This document shows positions 51,650-60,427 of a stretch of DNA of 64,000 nucleotides, piece after piece; position 1 is the first letter of the stretch; every line of letters begins with the position of its first letter. The notes below the pieces were generated by a model. That model ran no database searches, was not told where the DNA came from, and saw only the letters and a program-made list of their open reading frames with translations. Origin of the DNA: Sulfopaludibacter sp963835555 (lineage in GTDB: Bacteria > Acidobacteriota > Terriglobia > Bryobacterales > Bryobacteraceae); contig CAWIGC010000010.1 in the NCBI GenBank assembly GCA_963835555.1, positions 124,001-188,000 on the forward strand, written 5' to 3'. The position numbers and the translations under genes are program-made.

Positions 51650-52174
51650 TTACTGAATCTCTAAGTTCCGGAGGGCTTTCCAGCGATCGCTGGTATCCAC
51701 TATGCAATCGCATCCGGCCTCATTCCGATTCCTGCCACAAACGGGGCAAATCCCCTTACAGCTTTCGCTGCAAACTCTCTGCATGGGTAAAACCAGCAGC
51801 ACCTGTTCCCGAAGGATGTCCTCCAGTTCCATGCCGCCGTTTTCGTAGAAACCGATCTCGGCTTCCCCTTCGTCGATGCCGACCTCTTCCTCTTTCGCGA
51901 TGTCAGAGACAGGCCGGTAATACAAATCGAACGCGGCATCCAGAGGAAAGCGGGCAGTTCCCAGGCAGCGGTCGCATTTAGCCGTCATTTCCACGGTGTA
52001 CCGCCCCTCTACCCGAACCTCGCCCCCGGAATGCGCCAGCAACGCGGCTACACCGGTCGCCTTTAAGGGAGAACTTTGCTCGATCTCTTCGCCCGAAAAA
52101 TCAATCTGCCCGGGCTCGAAAGTTTCGTCGAAACGAATCTTCCGCAGCTCCATCTCTTTGACACTAAGGAACAT
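51650..52174 (-). CDS. YceD/DUF177 protein
   Basis: The 174-residue protein belongs to DUF177 (YceD), linked to 23S rRNA processing and large-subunit assembly. Visible are 'KCDRCLGTARFPL', 'IDEGEAEIGFYENGGMELEDILREQVLLVLPMQRVC' (split) and four C-terminal Cys-type positions 'CSESCKGICPVCGRNRN'. It heads the yceD-rpmF-plsX operon on the minus strand; the promoter region is shared with the divergent M13 peptidase gene. Confidence 0.93.
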   Translation of the reverse strand: MFLSVKEMELRKIRFDETFEPGQIDFSGEEIEQSSPLKATGVAALLAHSGGEVRVEGRYTVEMTAKCDRCLGTARFPLDAAFDLYYRPVSDIAKEEEVGIDEGEAEIGFYENGGMELEDILREQVLLVLPMQRVCSESCKGICPVCGRNRNEAGCDCIVDTSDRWKALRNLEIQ

Positions 52175-52237
52175 AAAAGGAAACTTGGGTTGTCGGGCAG
52201 AACCCCTACATTATAGCATCAGCAGAATGGCGAGGGA

Positions 52238-54292
52238 GTGGTGTGGTACCTTCAGGGCGTGCGGCCCAATATTTTGTTGGCTCTTTTTCTGTGCGTTCCG
52301 TGCCTGGGGCAGGATCGCCCGCTCAACGCGCTGCCATATACGCCCAGCCTGGAGCTTTCCTTTCTCAATCGGGGGGTGGACCCGTGCACCGATTTCTACA
52401 AGTATGCCTGCGGCAACTGGAATCACTTGAACCCGATTCCTGCCGACCAGGCGCGCTGGAACGTTTACGCCAAGCTGACCGATGAAAACCAGCGCTTCCT
52501 TTGGGGCATCCTGGAAGAAGCCGCGAAGCCGCGGGAGGGCCGCAGCGCGTCCGAACAGAAAATCGGCGACTATTTCGCGGCGTGCATGGATGAAGCCGCC
52601 GTCGAAAAGGCCGGCGTGGCGCCGCTGCAGGAGCGTCTGGACCGGATCGCCGGACTCAAGCGGCTGGCCGATCTGCCGGCGCTGGTGGCGCAATTCCATC
52701 TGGAACTGGGCAACGACAACGCCGTTTTCCAGTTTGGCTCCTCGCAGGACTTCGCCAACTCCGACCAGGTTATCGCCTTTGCTCTGGCCGGCGGGCTGGG
52801 GATGCCGGATCGCGATTACTATCTAAAGACGGATGCCAAGAGCCAGGAAACGCGGGCACGGTATGGCGAGCACGTGGCGCGCATGTTCCGGCTGCTGGGC
52901 GAAGCGCCGGTGACGGCGCGCGGCAACGCGCAGACGGTGGTCGCCATGGAAACCGCGCTGGCCGCCGCGTCCCTCAGCCGCGTGGACCGGCGCGACCCTT
53001 ACAAGATGTTCCACAAAGTCACGCGCGCCGAATTTCTCAAAATGGCGCCCTCTTTCGAATGGGCAGCCTACTGGAAAGCGCTGGGTCTGGCCGCGCCGGA
53101 CCAGTTGAATGTCACCGAACCGGCGTTTTATGAGGCGCTGGAAGCGCAACTCCACACGCGTCCGCTGGCGGACTGGAAAGCCTACCTTCGCTGGCACCTG
53201 GTACATGCCGAAGCGCCCTACCTTTCCAGCGCGTTCGTGCAGGAGAATTTCAATTTCTATCAGAAACACCTGCGCGGGGTGACGGCCCTGGCGCCGCGCT
53301 GGAAGCGGTGTGTTCGCGGGGTGGATGAAGATCTGGGCGAAGCTCTGGGGCAGGTATTCGTGGCCAAGACCTTCACCCCCGACACCAAACAGCGCGCGCT
53401 GGCGATGGTGCGGCAGATCGAACAGGCCATGGAAACGGACCTGGAGCAGCTCTCGTGGATGGGCGACGAAACCAAGAAGCAGGCGCTGGTCAAGCTGCAC
53501 AGCATCGTCAACAAGATCGCCTATCCGGACCACTGGCGCGACTACAGTTCCATCAAAATCGTGCGCGATGATTTTCTGGGCGATGTGGACCGCAGCATTC
53601 AGTTCGAAGCGCGGCGCGAATTGAATAAGATCGGCAAGCCGGTGGACCGCTCCGAGTGGCAGATGACGCCGCCGACAGTCAATGCTTACTACGACTCTTC
53701 CATGAATGACATCAACTTCCCGGCCGGCGTGTTACAGCCGCCGCTGTTCGATCCTAAGATGGACGACGCGCCGAACTACGGCAATACCGGCGCCACCATC
53801 GGCCACGAACTGACTCACGGCTTCGACGACGAGGGCCGTAAGTTCGACGGCAAAGGCAACTTGCGCGATTGGTGGACTAAGAAGGATGGCGATGAGTTTG
53901 TGGAGCGCGCCGCCTGCATCTCCAACCAGTATTCGCAGTACACCGCGGTGGATGACCTGAAGGTGAACGGCAAGCTGACGCTGGGCGAAGACACGGCAGA
54001 CCTGGGCGGGACCATCCTGGCGTTTATGGCGTGGAAGACTGCCACGCGCGGGCAGAACCTACAACCCGTGGGCGGCTTCACTCCGGAACAGCGCTTCTTT
54101 ATTGGCGCGGCGCAATGGGCTTGCGGCTACGAACGGCCGGAGAGCAAGCGGCTGCATGCCCTTACCGACGAACATTCGCCCGACGAATACCGGATCAATG
54201 GCGTGGTGAGTAACATGCCGGATTTTGCCAAGGCTTTCTCTTGTAAGCAGGGGGACCCCATGGTGCGGGAGCAAGTCTGCCGTGTCTGGTGA
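52238..54292 (+). CDS. Secreted M13-family metallopeptidase (PepO/neprilysin-like)
   Basis: The 684-residue protein has a signal peptide ('ILLALFLCVPCLGQ') and begins the mature part with 'GVDPCTDFYKYACGNW', the classic M13 N-terminus. The zinc site is 'IGHELTHGFDDEG' (HExxH at about residues 521-525) with the downstream Glu in 'GEDTADLGG' and substrate site 'NAYYDSSMNDINFP'. Ends in the conserved CxxW ('CRVW'). Starts considered: GTG 52238 (after GAGGGA) and GTG 52259, which gives a tidier signal peptide. It cleaves peptides outside the cytoplasm. Confidence 0.95.
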   Translation: MVWYLQGVRPNILLALFLCVPCLGQDRPLNALPYTPSLELSFLNRGVDPCTDFYKYACGNWNHLNPIPADQARWNVYAKLTDENQRFLWGILEEAAKPREGRSASEQKIGDYFAACMDEAAVEKAGVAPLQERLDRIAGLKRLADLPALVAQFHLELGNDNAVFQFGSSQDFANSDQVIAFALAGGLGMPDRDYYLKTDAKSQETRARYGEHVARMFRLLGEAPVTARGNAQTVVAMETALAAASLSRVDRRDPYKMFHKVTRAEFLKMAPSFEWAAYWKALGLAAPDQLNVTEPAFYEALEAQLHTRPLADWKAYLRWHLVHAEAPYLSSAFVQENFNFYQKHLRGVTALAPRWKRCVRGVDEDLGEALGQVFVAKTFTPDTKQRALAMVRQIEQAMETDLEQLSWMGDETKKQALVKLHSIVNKIAYPDHWRDYSSIKIVRDDFLGDVDRSIQFEARRELNKIGKPVDRSEWQMTPPTVNAYYDSSMNDINFPAGVLQPPLFDPKMDDAPNYGNTGATIGHELTHGFDDEGRKFDGKGNLRDWWTKKDGDEFVERAACISNQYSQYTAVDDLKVNGKLTLGEDTADLGGTILAFMAWKTATRGQNLQPVGGFTPEQRFFIGAAQWACGYERPESKRLHALTDEHSPDEYRINGVVSNMPDFAKAFSCKQGDPMVREQVCRVW

Positions 54293-54387
54293 TAACCTTT
54301 GGCAGGGTCACCGGACCTGAGTCACTGTAACGTTTCTAACACATCGCGAATTGTTCGCCAGCTTACAATGGGGAGTCCAGGATTGTG

Positions 54388-56757
54388 ATGAGCCCCTCCC
54401 ACCAGCCGTCAGAGGCCCATTCGGTCATCGATCGGTACCGTCTGAGGTTCTTAGAAATTGCCGCGGCCGGCGGCGATGCGCCTTCGGAAGCGGAAGACCG
54501 GTTTGCGGTACTGTCGAATGCGATTGGCGACGCAATCTGGGATTGTGACCTGGACGCCCGCACAGTCTGGTGGAACGACATCTACGAAAAGTTGTTCGGA
54601 CCGCGGCCGCACGACGGAATCTCGGTAGACTGGTGGATCGAACGGATTCATCCCGAGGACCGGGAACGGACAGTGGGCGCGCTGGAATCGGCGCTTGCCG
54701 GAACGGTCAACCATTTGATTTCCGAATACCGCTTCCGTCTGGCGGACGGGAATTACGCGCCGCTTCGCGACCGCACCTTTATCGCCCGCCGCAAGGACGG
54801 CTCACCGCGGCGGATCACTTCGGCCAAAGCCGATCTCAGCGAGCAGCGGCGCGTCGAAGCGCAATTGCAGGACGCCTCCGCCATTCTGCAGAGTTTTTAC
54901 GACAGCGTGCCCATCTGCATGGGGGTGCTGGAGGCGCTGGAGAACGATTTCGAAGTACTGCACGCCAACCCCGCATCCTGCAAAGTGCTGGGCGTAACTC
55001 CGGACAAGGTGCGCGGCTGCCGCCTGGGCGAGCACGGTATGCCGCCGGCCATCCTGGCGGAATGGTTCGAGCGATACCGCGAGAGCAGCGCGACCGGGCA
55101 GCCGGTACGCTTCGAGTACTTCAGCGATTTCAGCGGCCGGTGGTTCGCGTCCACGGTATCGGCAGTGAAGCCGGGTGAATCGGGCCGGCCCCGTGTGGTC
55201 TATACGGCCGAGGATATCACGCACTACCGGCGCAGCCTGGAAGAGCAGCGGGGAGCCGAGGACCGGTTCCGGCGGCTGTACGAATCCAACATCATCGGTA
55301 TTGTTTCCGGCGACGAAGAGCGGGTGATCGACGCCAACGACGTGTTCCTGCACATGGTCGGGTATACGCGCGCGGACCTGGAGGCGGGCCTGCTCCGCTG
55401 GTACGACATGACCGCGCCGGCATTCCGGCACCTGGGTCCACAAACGATCGCCGATGTAAAATCGACCGGCTCGTACGGCCCCTTCGAAAAGGAATACCTG
55501 CGTAAGGACGGCAGCCACGTCTCCGCGCTAATCGGTTGCATCCGGCTGCAGGACGCGCCGTATCGCGATCTGTGTTTCGTGCTGGACCTGACCGAAAGTA
55601 AGAAGCTGCAGCAGCGCGTGCTGGAGGCGCAGAAATTCGAAAGCGTGGGCGTGCTGGCGGGCGGCATTGCGCACGACTTCAATAATCTGCTGGTGGGCGT
55701 GATCGGTCATGCCAGCCTGGCGCAGGACCTGCTGCCGGGGAATCATCCGGCGCGCGAGTTGCTTTCGCACGTGGTGAAGAACGGCGAGCAGGCCGCGCAT
55801 CTCACCCGCCAGATGCTGGCTTATTCCGGCAAGGGGCGGTTCCTGCTGGAGCCGCTGAACCTTTCCGAGTTGTACGAAGAGATCAGCATCCTGGTGAAGC
55901 CGGCCATTTCCAAAGACATTGTGCTGGAGATGAACCTGCCGGAGGATTTGCCGCCGGTGGAGGGGGACCGCGGACAGATGCGGCAAGTGTTCACCAACCT
56001 GGTATTGAACGCCGCCGAGTCCATCACCGGAAAAAGCGGACGAATCTGGGTACAAACAGGAGTGCGCCGGATTGACGTGGTCCGCCCGGAGAGCCAGTGG
56101 GCGGCGGGCGACGCGCCTCCGGGACGGTACGTCTACCTGGAGGTGATCGACACCGGCTGCGGCATGGACGAGGGCACCAGGACGAAGATTTTCGACCCGT
56201 TTTACACCACTAAATTCGTAGGCCGCGGACTGGGCCTGGCAGCCGTGGCGGGGATCGTTCGCGGACACAAGGGCGCCATCAGCGTAACCAGCACCCCGGG
56301 CCACGGCAGCCGCTTCCTGGTGCTGTTTCCAGTCTCTCCGCACGGCGGGACAATGGACACGCCGGAGCGAGCCGAAGCTCAACCCGGCAAGCTCACGGTG
56401 CTGGTGGTGGACGACGAAATCATTGTGCGTCAGATGGCGCGGACGGTGCTGGAGCGGCATGGCTACGAGGTGATTCTGGCGGAAAACGGACAGCAGGCCA
56501 TCGAGCTTTTCCAGCGCAATCCAATGGACATCTCGCTGGTGGTGCTGGATCTCAGCATGCCGGGCATGAGCGGCGCGCAAACATTGCCCGAGCTGCGCCG
56601 GCATCGTCCGGAGATTCCGGTGCTGATCACCAGCGGATACACCGAATCGCAGGCCATGCACATCTTCGCCGGCCAGGAAATTGCGGGCTTCCTGCAAAAG
56701 CCCTTCAGTTCGCAGCTTCTGGCAAATCGCATCGCCGCAACGCTGGAACGCGAGTGA
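54388..56757 (+). CDS. Hybrid histidine kinase with three PAS domains and a receiver
   Basis: This 789-residue protein has no membrane helix and begins with three PAS domains (~35-150, ~160-280, ~300-420; for example 'GDAIWDCDLDARTVWW', 'FENNIIG'-like 'YESNIIGIVSGDEERVIDAND'). The dimerisation helix has the phospho-acceptor His in 'LAGGIAHDFNNLLVG', the ATPase part has 'LVLNAAESI' and 'DTGCGMDEG', 'GRGLGLAAV', and a C-terminal receiver has Asp in 'LVVLDLSMPGMSG' and Lys in 'FLQKPFSSQ'. It should be a cytoplasmic sensor; the signal is unknown. Start is ATG 54388, with GTG 54385 just before. Its stop overlaps the next start (GTGA). Confidence 0.93.
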   Translation: MSPSHQPSEAHSVIDRYRLRFLEIAAAGGDAPSEAEDRFAVLSNAIGDAIWDCDLDARTVWWNDIYEKLFGPRPHDGISVDWWIERIHPEDRERTVGALESALAGTVNHLISEYRFRLADGNYAPLRDRTFIARRKDGSPRRITSAKADLSEQRRVEAQLQDASAILQSFYDSVPICMGVLEALENDFEVLHANPASCKVLGVTPDKVRGCRLGEHGMPPAILAEWFERYRESSATGQPVRFEYFSDFSGRWFASTVSAVKPGESGRPRVVYTAEDITHYRRSLEEQRGAEDRFRRLYESNIIGIVSGDEERVIDANDVFLHMVGYTRADLEAGLLRWYDMTAPAFRHLGPQTIADVKSTGSYGPFEKEYLRKDGSHVSALIGCIRLQDAPYRDLCFVLDLTESKKLQQRVLEAQKFESVGVLAGGIAHDFNNLLVGVIGHASLAQDLLPGNHPARELLSHVVKNGEQAAHLTRQMLAYSGKGRFLLEPLNLSELYEEISILVKPAISKDIVLEMNLPEDLPPVEGDRGQMRQVFTNLVLNAAESITGKSGRIWVQTGVRRIDVVRPESQWAAGDAPPGRYVYLEVIDTGCGMDEGTRTKIFDPFYTTKFVGRGLGLAAVAGIVRGHKGAISVTSTPGHGSRFLVLFPVSPHGGTMDTPERAEAQPGKLTVLVVDDEIIVRQMARTVLERHGYEVILAENGQQAIELFQRNPMDISLVVLDLSMPGMSGAQTLPELRRHRPEIPVLITSGYTESQAMHIFAGQEIAGFLQKPFSSQLLANRIAATLERE

Positions 56758-57056
56758 ACATGCCGCTGGTTCTTCTGCTGCTCCTGTTGGACTGGCAGAG
56801 CGGAACGGTAGCGGAATCGGCGATCTCTGGAACCGTGGCCGATGCTATTACGGGTGCGGCACTCTCCAAAGTGCAGGTATTGGCCGAGCCGGTGAATAAT
56901 CACTCGACGCCGTTCGGCACCGTGACCGATGAGAAGGGGCGTTTCACTCTGGTGCATCTTCCGCCCGGAGAATACCGGCTGCAGGGGATGCGAAACGGAT
57001 ACCTGCCAACCTACTACGGCGCGCGACAAGCGGAGAGCAAGGGAATCGCCTCATGA
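56754..57056 (+). CDS. Short carboxypeptidase-regulatory-like protein, probably truncated
   Basis: The 100-residue frame has a signal-like start ('NMPLVLLLLLLDWQSGTVA') and one carboxypeptidase regulatory-like domain ('ISGTVADAITGAALSKVQVLAE', 'TVTDEKGRFTLVHLPPGEYRLQGMRNGYLP'). Proteins with this domain in Solibacter-type genomes normally continue for hundreds of residues past 'YYGARQAESKG'. Here a stop falls right there and the next bases belong to a different family (VWFA). It is probably a truncated gene whose 3' part was replaced. It overlaps the kinase stop. Confidence 0.6.
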   Translation: MNMPLVLLLLLLDWQSGTVAESAISGTVADAITGAALSKVQVLAEPVNNHSTPFGTVTDEKGRFTLVHLPPGEYRLQGMRNGYLPTYYGARQAESKGIAS

Positions 57057-57306
57057 AGCCTTTTGCTCGCCAACCGACGATGAGAGGAGGCTGCTTCCAG
57101 TCCTGGGTGATCGCGGTAGGCAGGAGATTGCCGAGGCGACCGGCGGACGCGCATTCAAACAACCGAGACGGTTCGATGCAGTCCACCGGCAGATAGAGGA
57201 AGACCTGCACAGTCAGTACGTGCTTGCTATAACTCCCAGGAATCCCGGGGCCCACGGAACGTGGCATCGTCTCAACGTCCAAATTGCCCGGACTCGGCAC
57301 AGGTGA
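57057..57306 (+). pseudogene. C-terminal fragment of a VWFA-related (TIGR03436) protein
   Basis: In one frame the sequence reads 'GRQEIAEATGGRAFKQPRRFDAVHRQIEEDL' (split) and 'SQYVLAITPRNPGAHGTWHRLNVQIARTRHR' (split) to a stop. This is the ending typical of acidobacterial VWFA-related proteins ('ATGGRAF', 'YRQIEEDLRSQYVLAF', 'WHRLxVxI'). The N-terminal VWA domain is absent, and no start is visible. It is joined to the truncated regulatory-domain gene, so the junction at about 57050 is a rearrangement scar. Confidence 0.7.
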
Positions 57307-57514
57307 GAGCGCCTTCACGATACCGGGTGCCCTGAGCGCACAGTATGGGGCGGCGTGGATGTGTGCAGCGGCTGGACGAGAATCAGTTCTCCGTGGGCAT
57401 CTTGTTCACGTGGTCGATCACGAGAAAGTCCACATCGCTCCTGCCAGGTTGCAGCCTCAGACCCAACTGCTCCCAGGAAATCAAGACTGGCTATTTGGAG
57501 GCAAAACGTTGCCA
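57307..57514. other. 208-base stretch without a recognisable gene
   Basis: No convincing reading frame, repeat or promoter was found here. A short open frame ('VQRLDENQFSVGILFTWSITRKS') may be debris of another gene but matches nothing recognised. It separates two pseudogenes. Confidence 0.3.
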
Positions 57515-58455
57515 ATGAAACGGCCATTTGGATTGATCCTGATCTGTTTGCTCGGGGTTTGCGAAATCGCGGCGCAGCGCCAGCCGCGGGCCGCTGAATC
57601 TGCCCCAGTGGGATTGAAGTTCGAAGTCGTCTCGATCAAGCCATGTACGAATGCTCCCGCCGATGGCGGCAACATCGACCACACGCCTGGGAGACTGAGA
57701 ATCGATTGCGCGACGGTCGATTCTTTGATCCGAGGGGCGTACATCGTGTACTCGGAGGAAAGGCTGGGCGGTACAGAAGGGCGCGTTTCTTCATCCCATG
57801 ACCCCACGGCAGAGGTCTGAACCCATCAAGGGTAGCGTGGGGTGGATCAAGTCAGCGCGTTTCACGATCGATGCCAAGACGAATAGTCCTACCAACATAG
57901 AGATGATGCGGGGCCCGATGATGCAGGACGTGCTCAAGGATCGATTCAAACTCGCAATCCATCGGGAGACACGGGACACGCCAGTATACAACCTGGTTAT
58001 TGGAAAGGGCGGATCGAAACTTCAGTCGGCGAGAGACTCGAACTCGTATTGCGTTGGATCCAGCGAAGGGCCCGCCAGCGCCTATCAAACCCGGGCTGCC
58101 CGCCCCAACTCCGTTCTGTGGTGGAATTCGCCGGTCCAAGGATGGAGGCGTGGACTTTTACGGAACGAGCTTGGATAACTTCTGCTTCTACCTGTGGGTG
58201 CAATGGATCGGGACGTCGTCGATCAGACCGGCATGACCGGTCTGTTCGATATACACCTGGATGTGGCGATCGATCAACTCCTGGTTCAAATGGGCATCGA
58301 ATCGCAGCCGTCGGATGGGACGCCGTTGTCTGCAAGCGAACCGGCTGGTACGATCCCTGCCGCACTACGCAAGCTCGGACTGCAGTTGCAGGCGGGCAAG
58401 AAAACTCACGGAGGTTATCGTCATCGATCACGTGGCGATGCCCACAGTGAACTGA
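57515..58455 (+). pseudogene. TIGR03435-family protein, fragmented
   Basis: From ATG 57515 the product starts 'MKRPFGLILICLLGVCEIAAQ' (signal) and 'LKFEVVSIKPCTN', matching the family start FEVASVKP. The frame changes near 57800, 58110, 58190 and 58370 to keep 'MMRGPMMQDVLKDRFKLAIHRETRDTPVYNLVIGKGG' (split), 'DQTGMTGLFDIHLDVAI' and the usual ending 'VIDHVAMPTVN'. With four breaks it is a pseudogene. The intact relative is at 39566. Confidence 0.75.
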
Positions 58456-58556
58456 GAGAGTTGCCCGGGCGCAGAACACTGAAGATGGACGGTGCGGCTC
58501 ATTAATGATACCGGCTTAATCTGTGATTAGGGTTGAAACACGGGGTTTATCGTAAG

Positions 58557-58781
58557 TCACGCCCGCAGGAAGTCGTCTACGTCGATACCCGCCTGTTTCA
58601 ATATTGCCCGCAGCGTGCCCTCGGGCATGTCGCCGGGGTGGTTTGGCACTGTTGTATACCGATTTGTGCGTGCGTTGAACCAGATTTCATGACTGCCCGC
58701 AGCTTGCCGGTCGAACTCGAATCCACTCTGTCTCAGCTTTCGAGTAATCTCCCGATAACGAAACCCTGCCAAGCGACCCAT
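58557..58781 (-). CDS. hicA: HicA-type mRNA interferase toxin
   Basis: The 74-residue protein has the HicA double-stranded RNA-binding-like fold: 'YREITRKLRQSGFEFDRQAAGSHEIWFN' (split) with the catalytic His in GSHEIW, then 'VPNHPGDMPEGTLRAILKQAGI'. It would cut mRNA when free. It directly follows the HicB gene (TGA then ATG, no gap) on the minus strand, the standard hicBA order for this subtype. Confidence 0.9.
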   Translation of the reverse strand: MGRLAGFRYREITRKLRQSGFEFDRQAAGSHEIWFNARTNRYTTVPNHPGDMPEGTLRAILKQAGIDVDDFLRA

Positions 58782-59012
58782 TCAGGCAGCCACTACAATC
58801 GTGTAGTCGCGCCGTTCGCTCGTGCTGGGTAGGTTCAGAACGCCATCGCGCTCGCGCCGAGCTTCGATCAGCTTCCGAGCAACGTCGCGGGCGATTTCCA
58901 GTGCCTCGGCAACCGTCCGCCCTTGTGCAACCAAGCCGGGAAGTTCGTGCGACGTTGCGAGGAACACGCCTTCAGGCAATTCCTCAATTTGAATCTGGAT
59001 CGCCAACTCCAT
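58782..59012 (-). CDS. hicB: HicB-type antitoxin
   Basis: The 76-residue protein (start ATG 59012; an upstream ATG at 59030 adds six residues) has the HicB partial RNase-H fold: 'MELAIQIQIEELPEGVFLATSHELPGLVAQGRTVAEALEIARDVARKL' (written here only as its landmarks IEELPEGVFLATSHELPGL and TVAEALEIARD). It has no HTH, so autoregulation would be through other contacts. It neutralises the HicA at 58557. The pair sits in a patch of gene debris, consistent with recent arrival. Confidence 0.88.
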   Translation of the reverse strand: MELAIQIQIEELPEGVFLATSHELPGLVAQGRTVAEALEIARDVARKLIEARRERDGVLNLPSTSERRDYTIVVAA

Positions 59013-59129
59013 ACGAATTGATCCTAGCATTTCACACCCTTCGGAGGTTCCGGCCGGATAAACGCCGTTACCGGAAAAGCGCCTTCATCTCGAAATCGAC
59101 CCTCCGCGGGACAAACAAAGTCCTTCTTT

Positions 59130-59236
59130 CTACAGCGCCGTGCCGAATGGCTTCATGCCTTTCTTGAGGGCGGTCTTCGGGAACTTGCCGGTTCCGCAAA
59201 TGGTGAACAGCCCGAAATCCTTATACCAGTCGCCGT
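59130..59236 (-). other. Orphan C-terminal reading-frame fragment
   Basis: A frame with no start, beginning after an in-frame TAG, encodes about 34 residues including 'DWYKDFGLFTICGTGKF' and ends 'GMKPFGTAL'. Composition looks protein-like, and it may be the end of a lost gene in the debris between hicBA and the RHH gene. The family was not recognised. Confidence 0.3.
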
Positions 59237-59254
59237 CCGGCGCCTAGGGTTTCG

Positions 59255-59593
59255 TCAGGTAATCGCATCGCTCCCGAAGATTGCCTGGATCAGATCCGCG
59301 CCGGCCTCGCCTTTCCTGACGGGATCTCCCTCCGCCATGAATTTCTCATAGGCGCCCGTGAGCATGGCCCGCGCAGCCGCTCCGGCTTCTACGCCCAGTT
59401 CGGCAAGAGCGACCAGGGCGCGGCTCATCGTCACATTTGGCTCCTTCGCCACGCGCCGGACTTCTCTCGCGAGTTGCGCCGGAATCGCCACACGCTGACG
59501 GACGGACGCTCGCGTCACTCGAACCGGTGATTTGCGTCGGGTTGGCACGACACTGTGGTGCACCTTGAGTACCCTCAGTGGAGCGGTCACCAC
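59255..59593 (-). CDS. Ribbon-helix-helix type small protein
   Basis: The 112-residue protein has a basic N-terminus and then 'RQRVAIPAQLAREVRRVAKE', 'TMSRALVALAELGVEAG', the strand-helix-helix pattern of CopG-like DNA-binding proteins or antitoxins. The tail ('GDPVRKGEAGADLIQAIFG') is acidic. Its GTG start (59593) lies within the last codons of the SDR gene, so it is the last gene of the lipid operon, or an independent toxin-antitoxin part without a visible partner. Confidence 0.65.
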   Translation of the reverse strand: MVTAPLRVLKVHHSVVPTRRKSPVRVTRASVRQRVAIPAQLAREVRRVAKEPNVTMSRALVALAELGVEAGAAARAMLTGAYEKFMAEGDPVRKGEAGADLIQAIFGSDAIT

Positions 59594-60424
59594 TTATCGA
59601 TATATAAAGGGTGGGCCGGCGGATGGCCTTCGCACCAGTAGCCGTCGAAATTGGTGATGCCGGCGAGTTCGGTGAGCAGCTCTTCGTCGATCCACTGGCG
59701 GCCGGTCGCGGTACGCGGCTCCTGCGCGAACATGGCCAGCGACGCATCGCAGAGGATCTCCGGGGTGCGCCATTGGGAGCGGTCGGCCATTTTCCAGTTG
59801 ATGGAGGCCTGGGTCTCGATGATGGTGCGCGGCCACAGCCTGTTGCCGGCGATGTTGTCGCGCTGGTGTTCGGCGGCGAGTCCGATAGCCACCCGCGCCA
59901 TGCCGAGTTTCGAAATCATGTACGCCACCTTGCCCGGCGATGGCTCCGCGTGCAGCCGCGGGCACATATTCAGCACGTGGCCCCATTGCTGTTTCACCAT
60001 GTGCGGCAGGGCGTAGTAGCAGGCCACGTAGGCGGCGCGCACATTGACGTCCATCATGAGGTCGAAGCGCTTGGGCGGCGTTTGCGAGAATCGGCTGGGT
60101 CCAGATGACGCCGGCATTATTCACCAGGATGTCGAGGCGCCCGAATTCACTGACGGCGCGCTCGATCATGTTGCGCACGGCGTCCTCGTCGCGCACATCG
60201 GTGGCCACGGCCACGGCGCGCCCGCCGGCGGCGCGGATCTCCTCGGCGGTTTCGTGAATGCTGCCGGGCAGGCGGTCGGTGGATTGTTCGCTCTTGGCGG
60301 CCACCACGACGGCCGCGCCCTCGCGAGCCAGGCGAATCGCCAGCGCTTTGCCGATGCCGCGGCTGGCTCCCGTGACCACGGCAACGCGGCCCGTCAGGTC
60401 GGGATGCAGGACGGAAAGATTCAT
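59587..60424 (-). CDS. SDR-family oxidoreductase (HSDL2-like), one frameshift
   Basis: The first frame gives the Rossmann start 'GRVAVVTGASRGIGKALAIRL', 'ATDVRDEDAVRN' and 'LDILVNNAGVIWTQPIL'; one extra base near 60085 shifts it into 'QTPPKRFDLMMDVNVRAAYVACYYALPHM', 'GKVAYMISKLGMARVAIGLAAEH' and 'GYWCEGHPPAHPLYIDKW' (all split as motifs). It matches HSDL2-like dehydrogenases, with YxxxK (YMISK) present. At the catalytic Ser position ('LNISPP' in relatives) this protein has Cys ('LNMCPRL'). It follows the WS/DGAT gene by three bases. Confidence 0.8.
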
Positions 60425-60427
60425 GAT

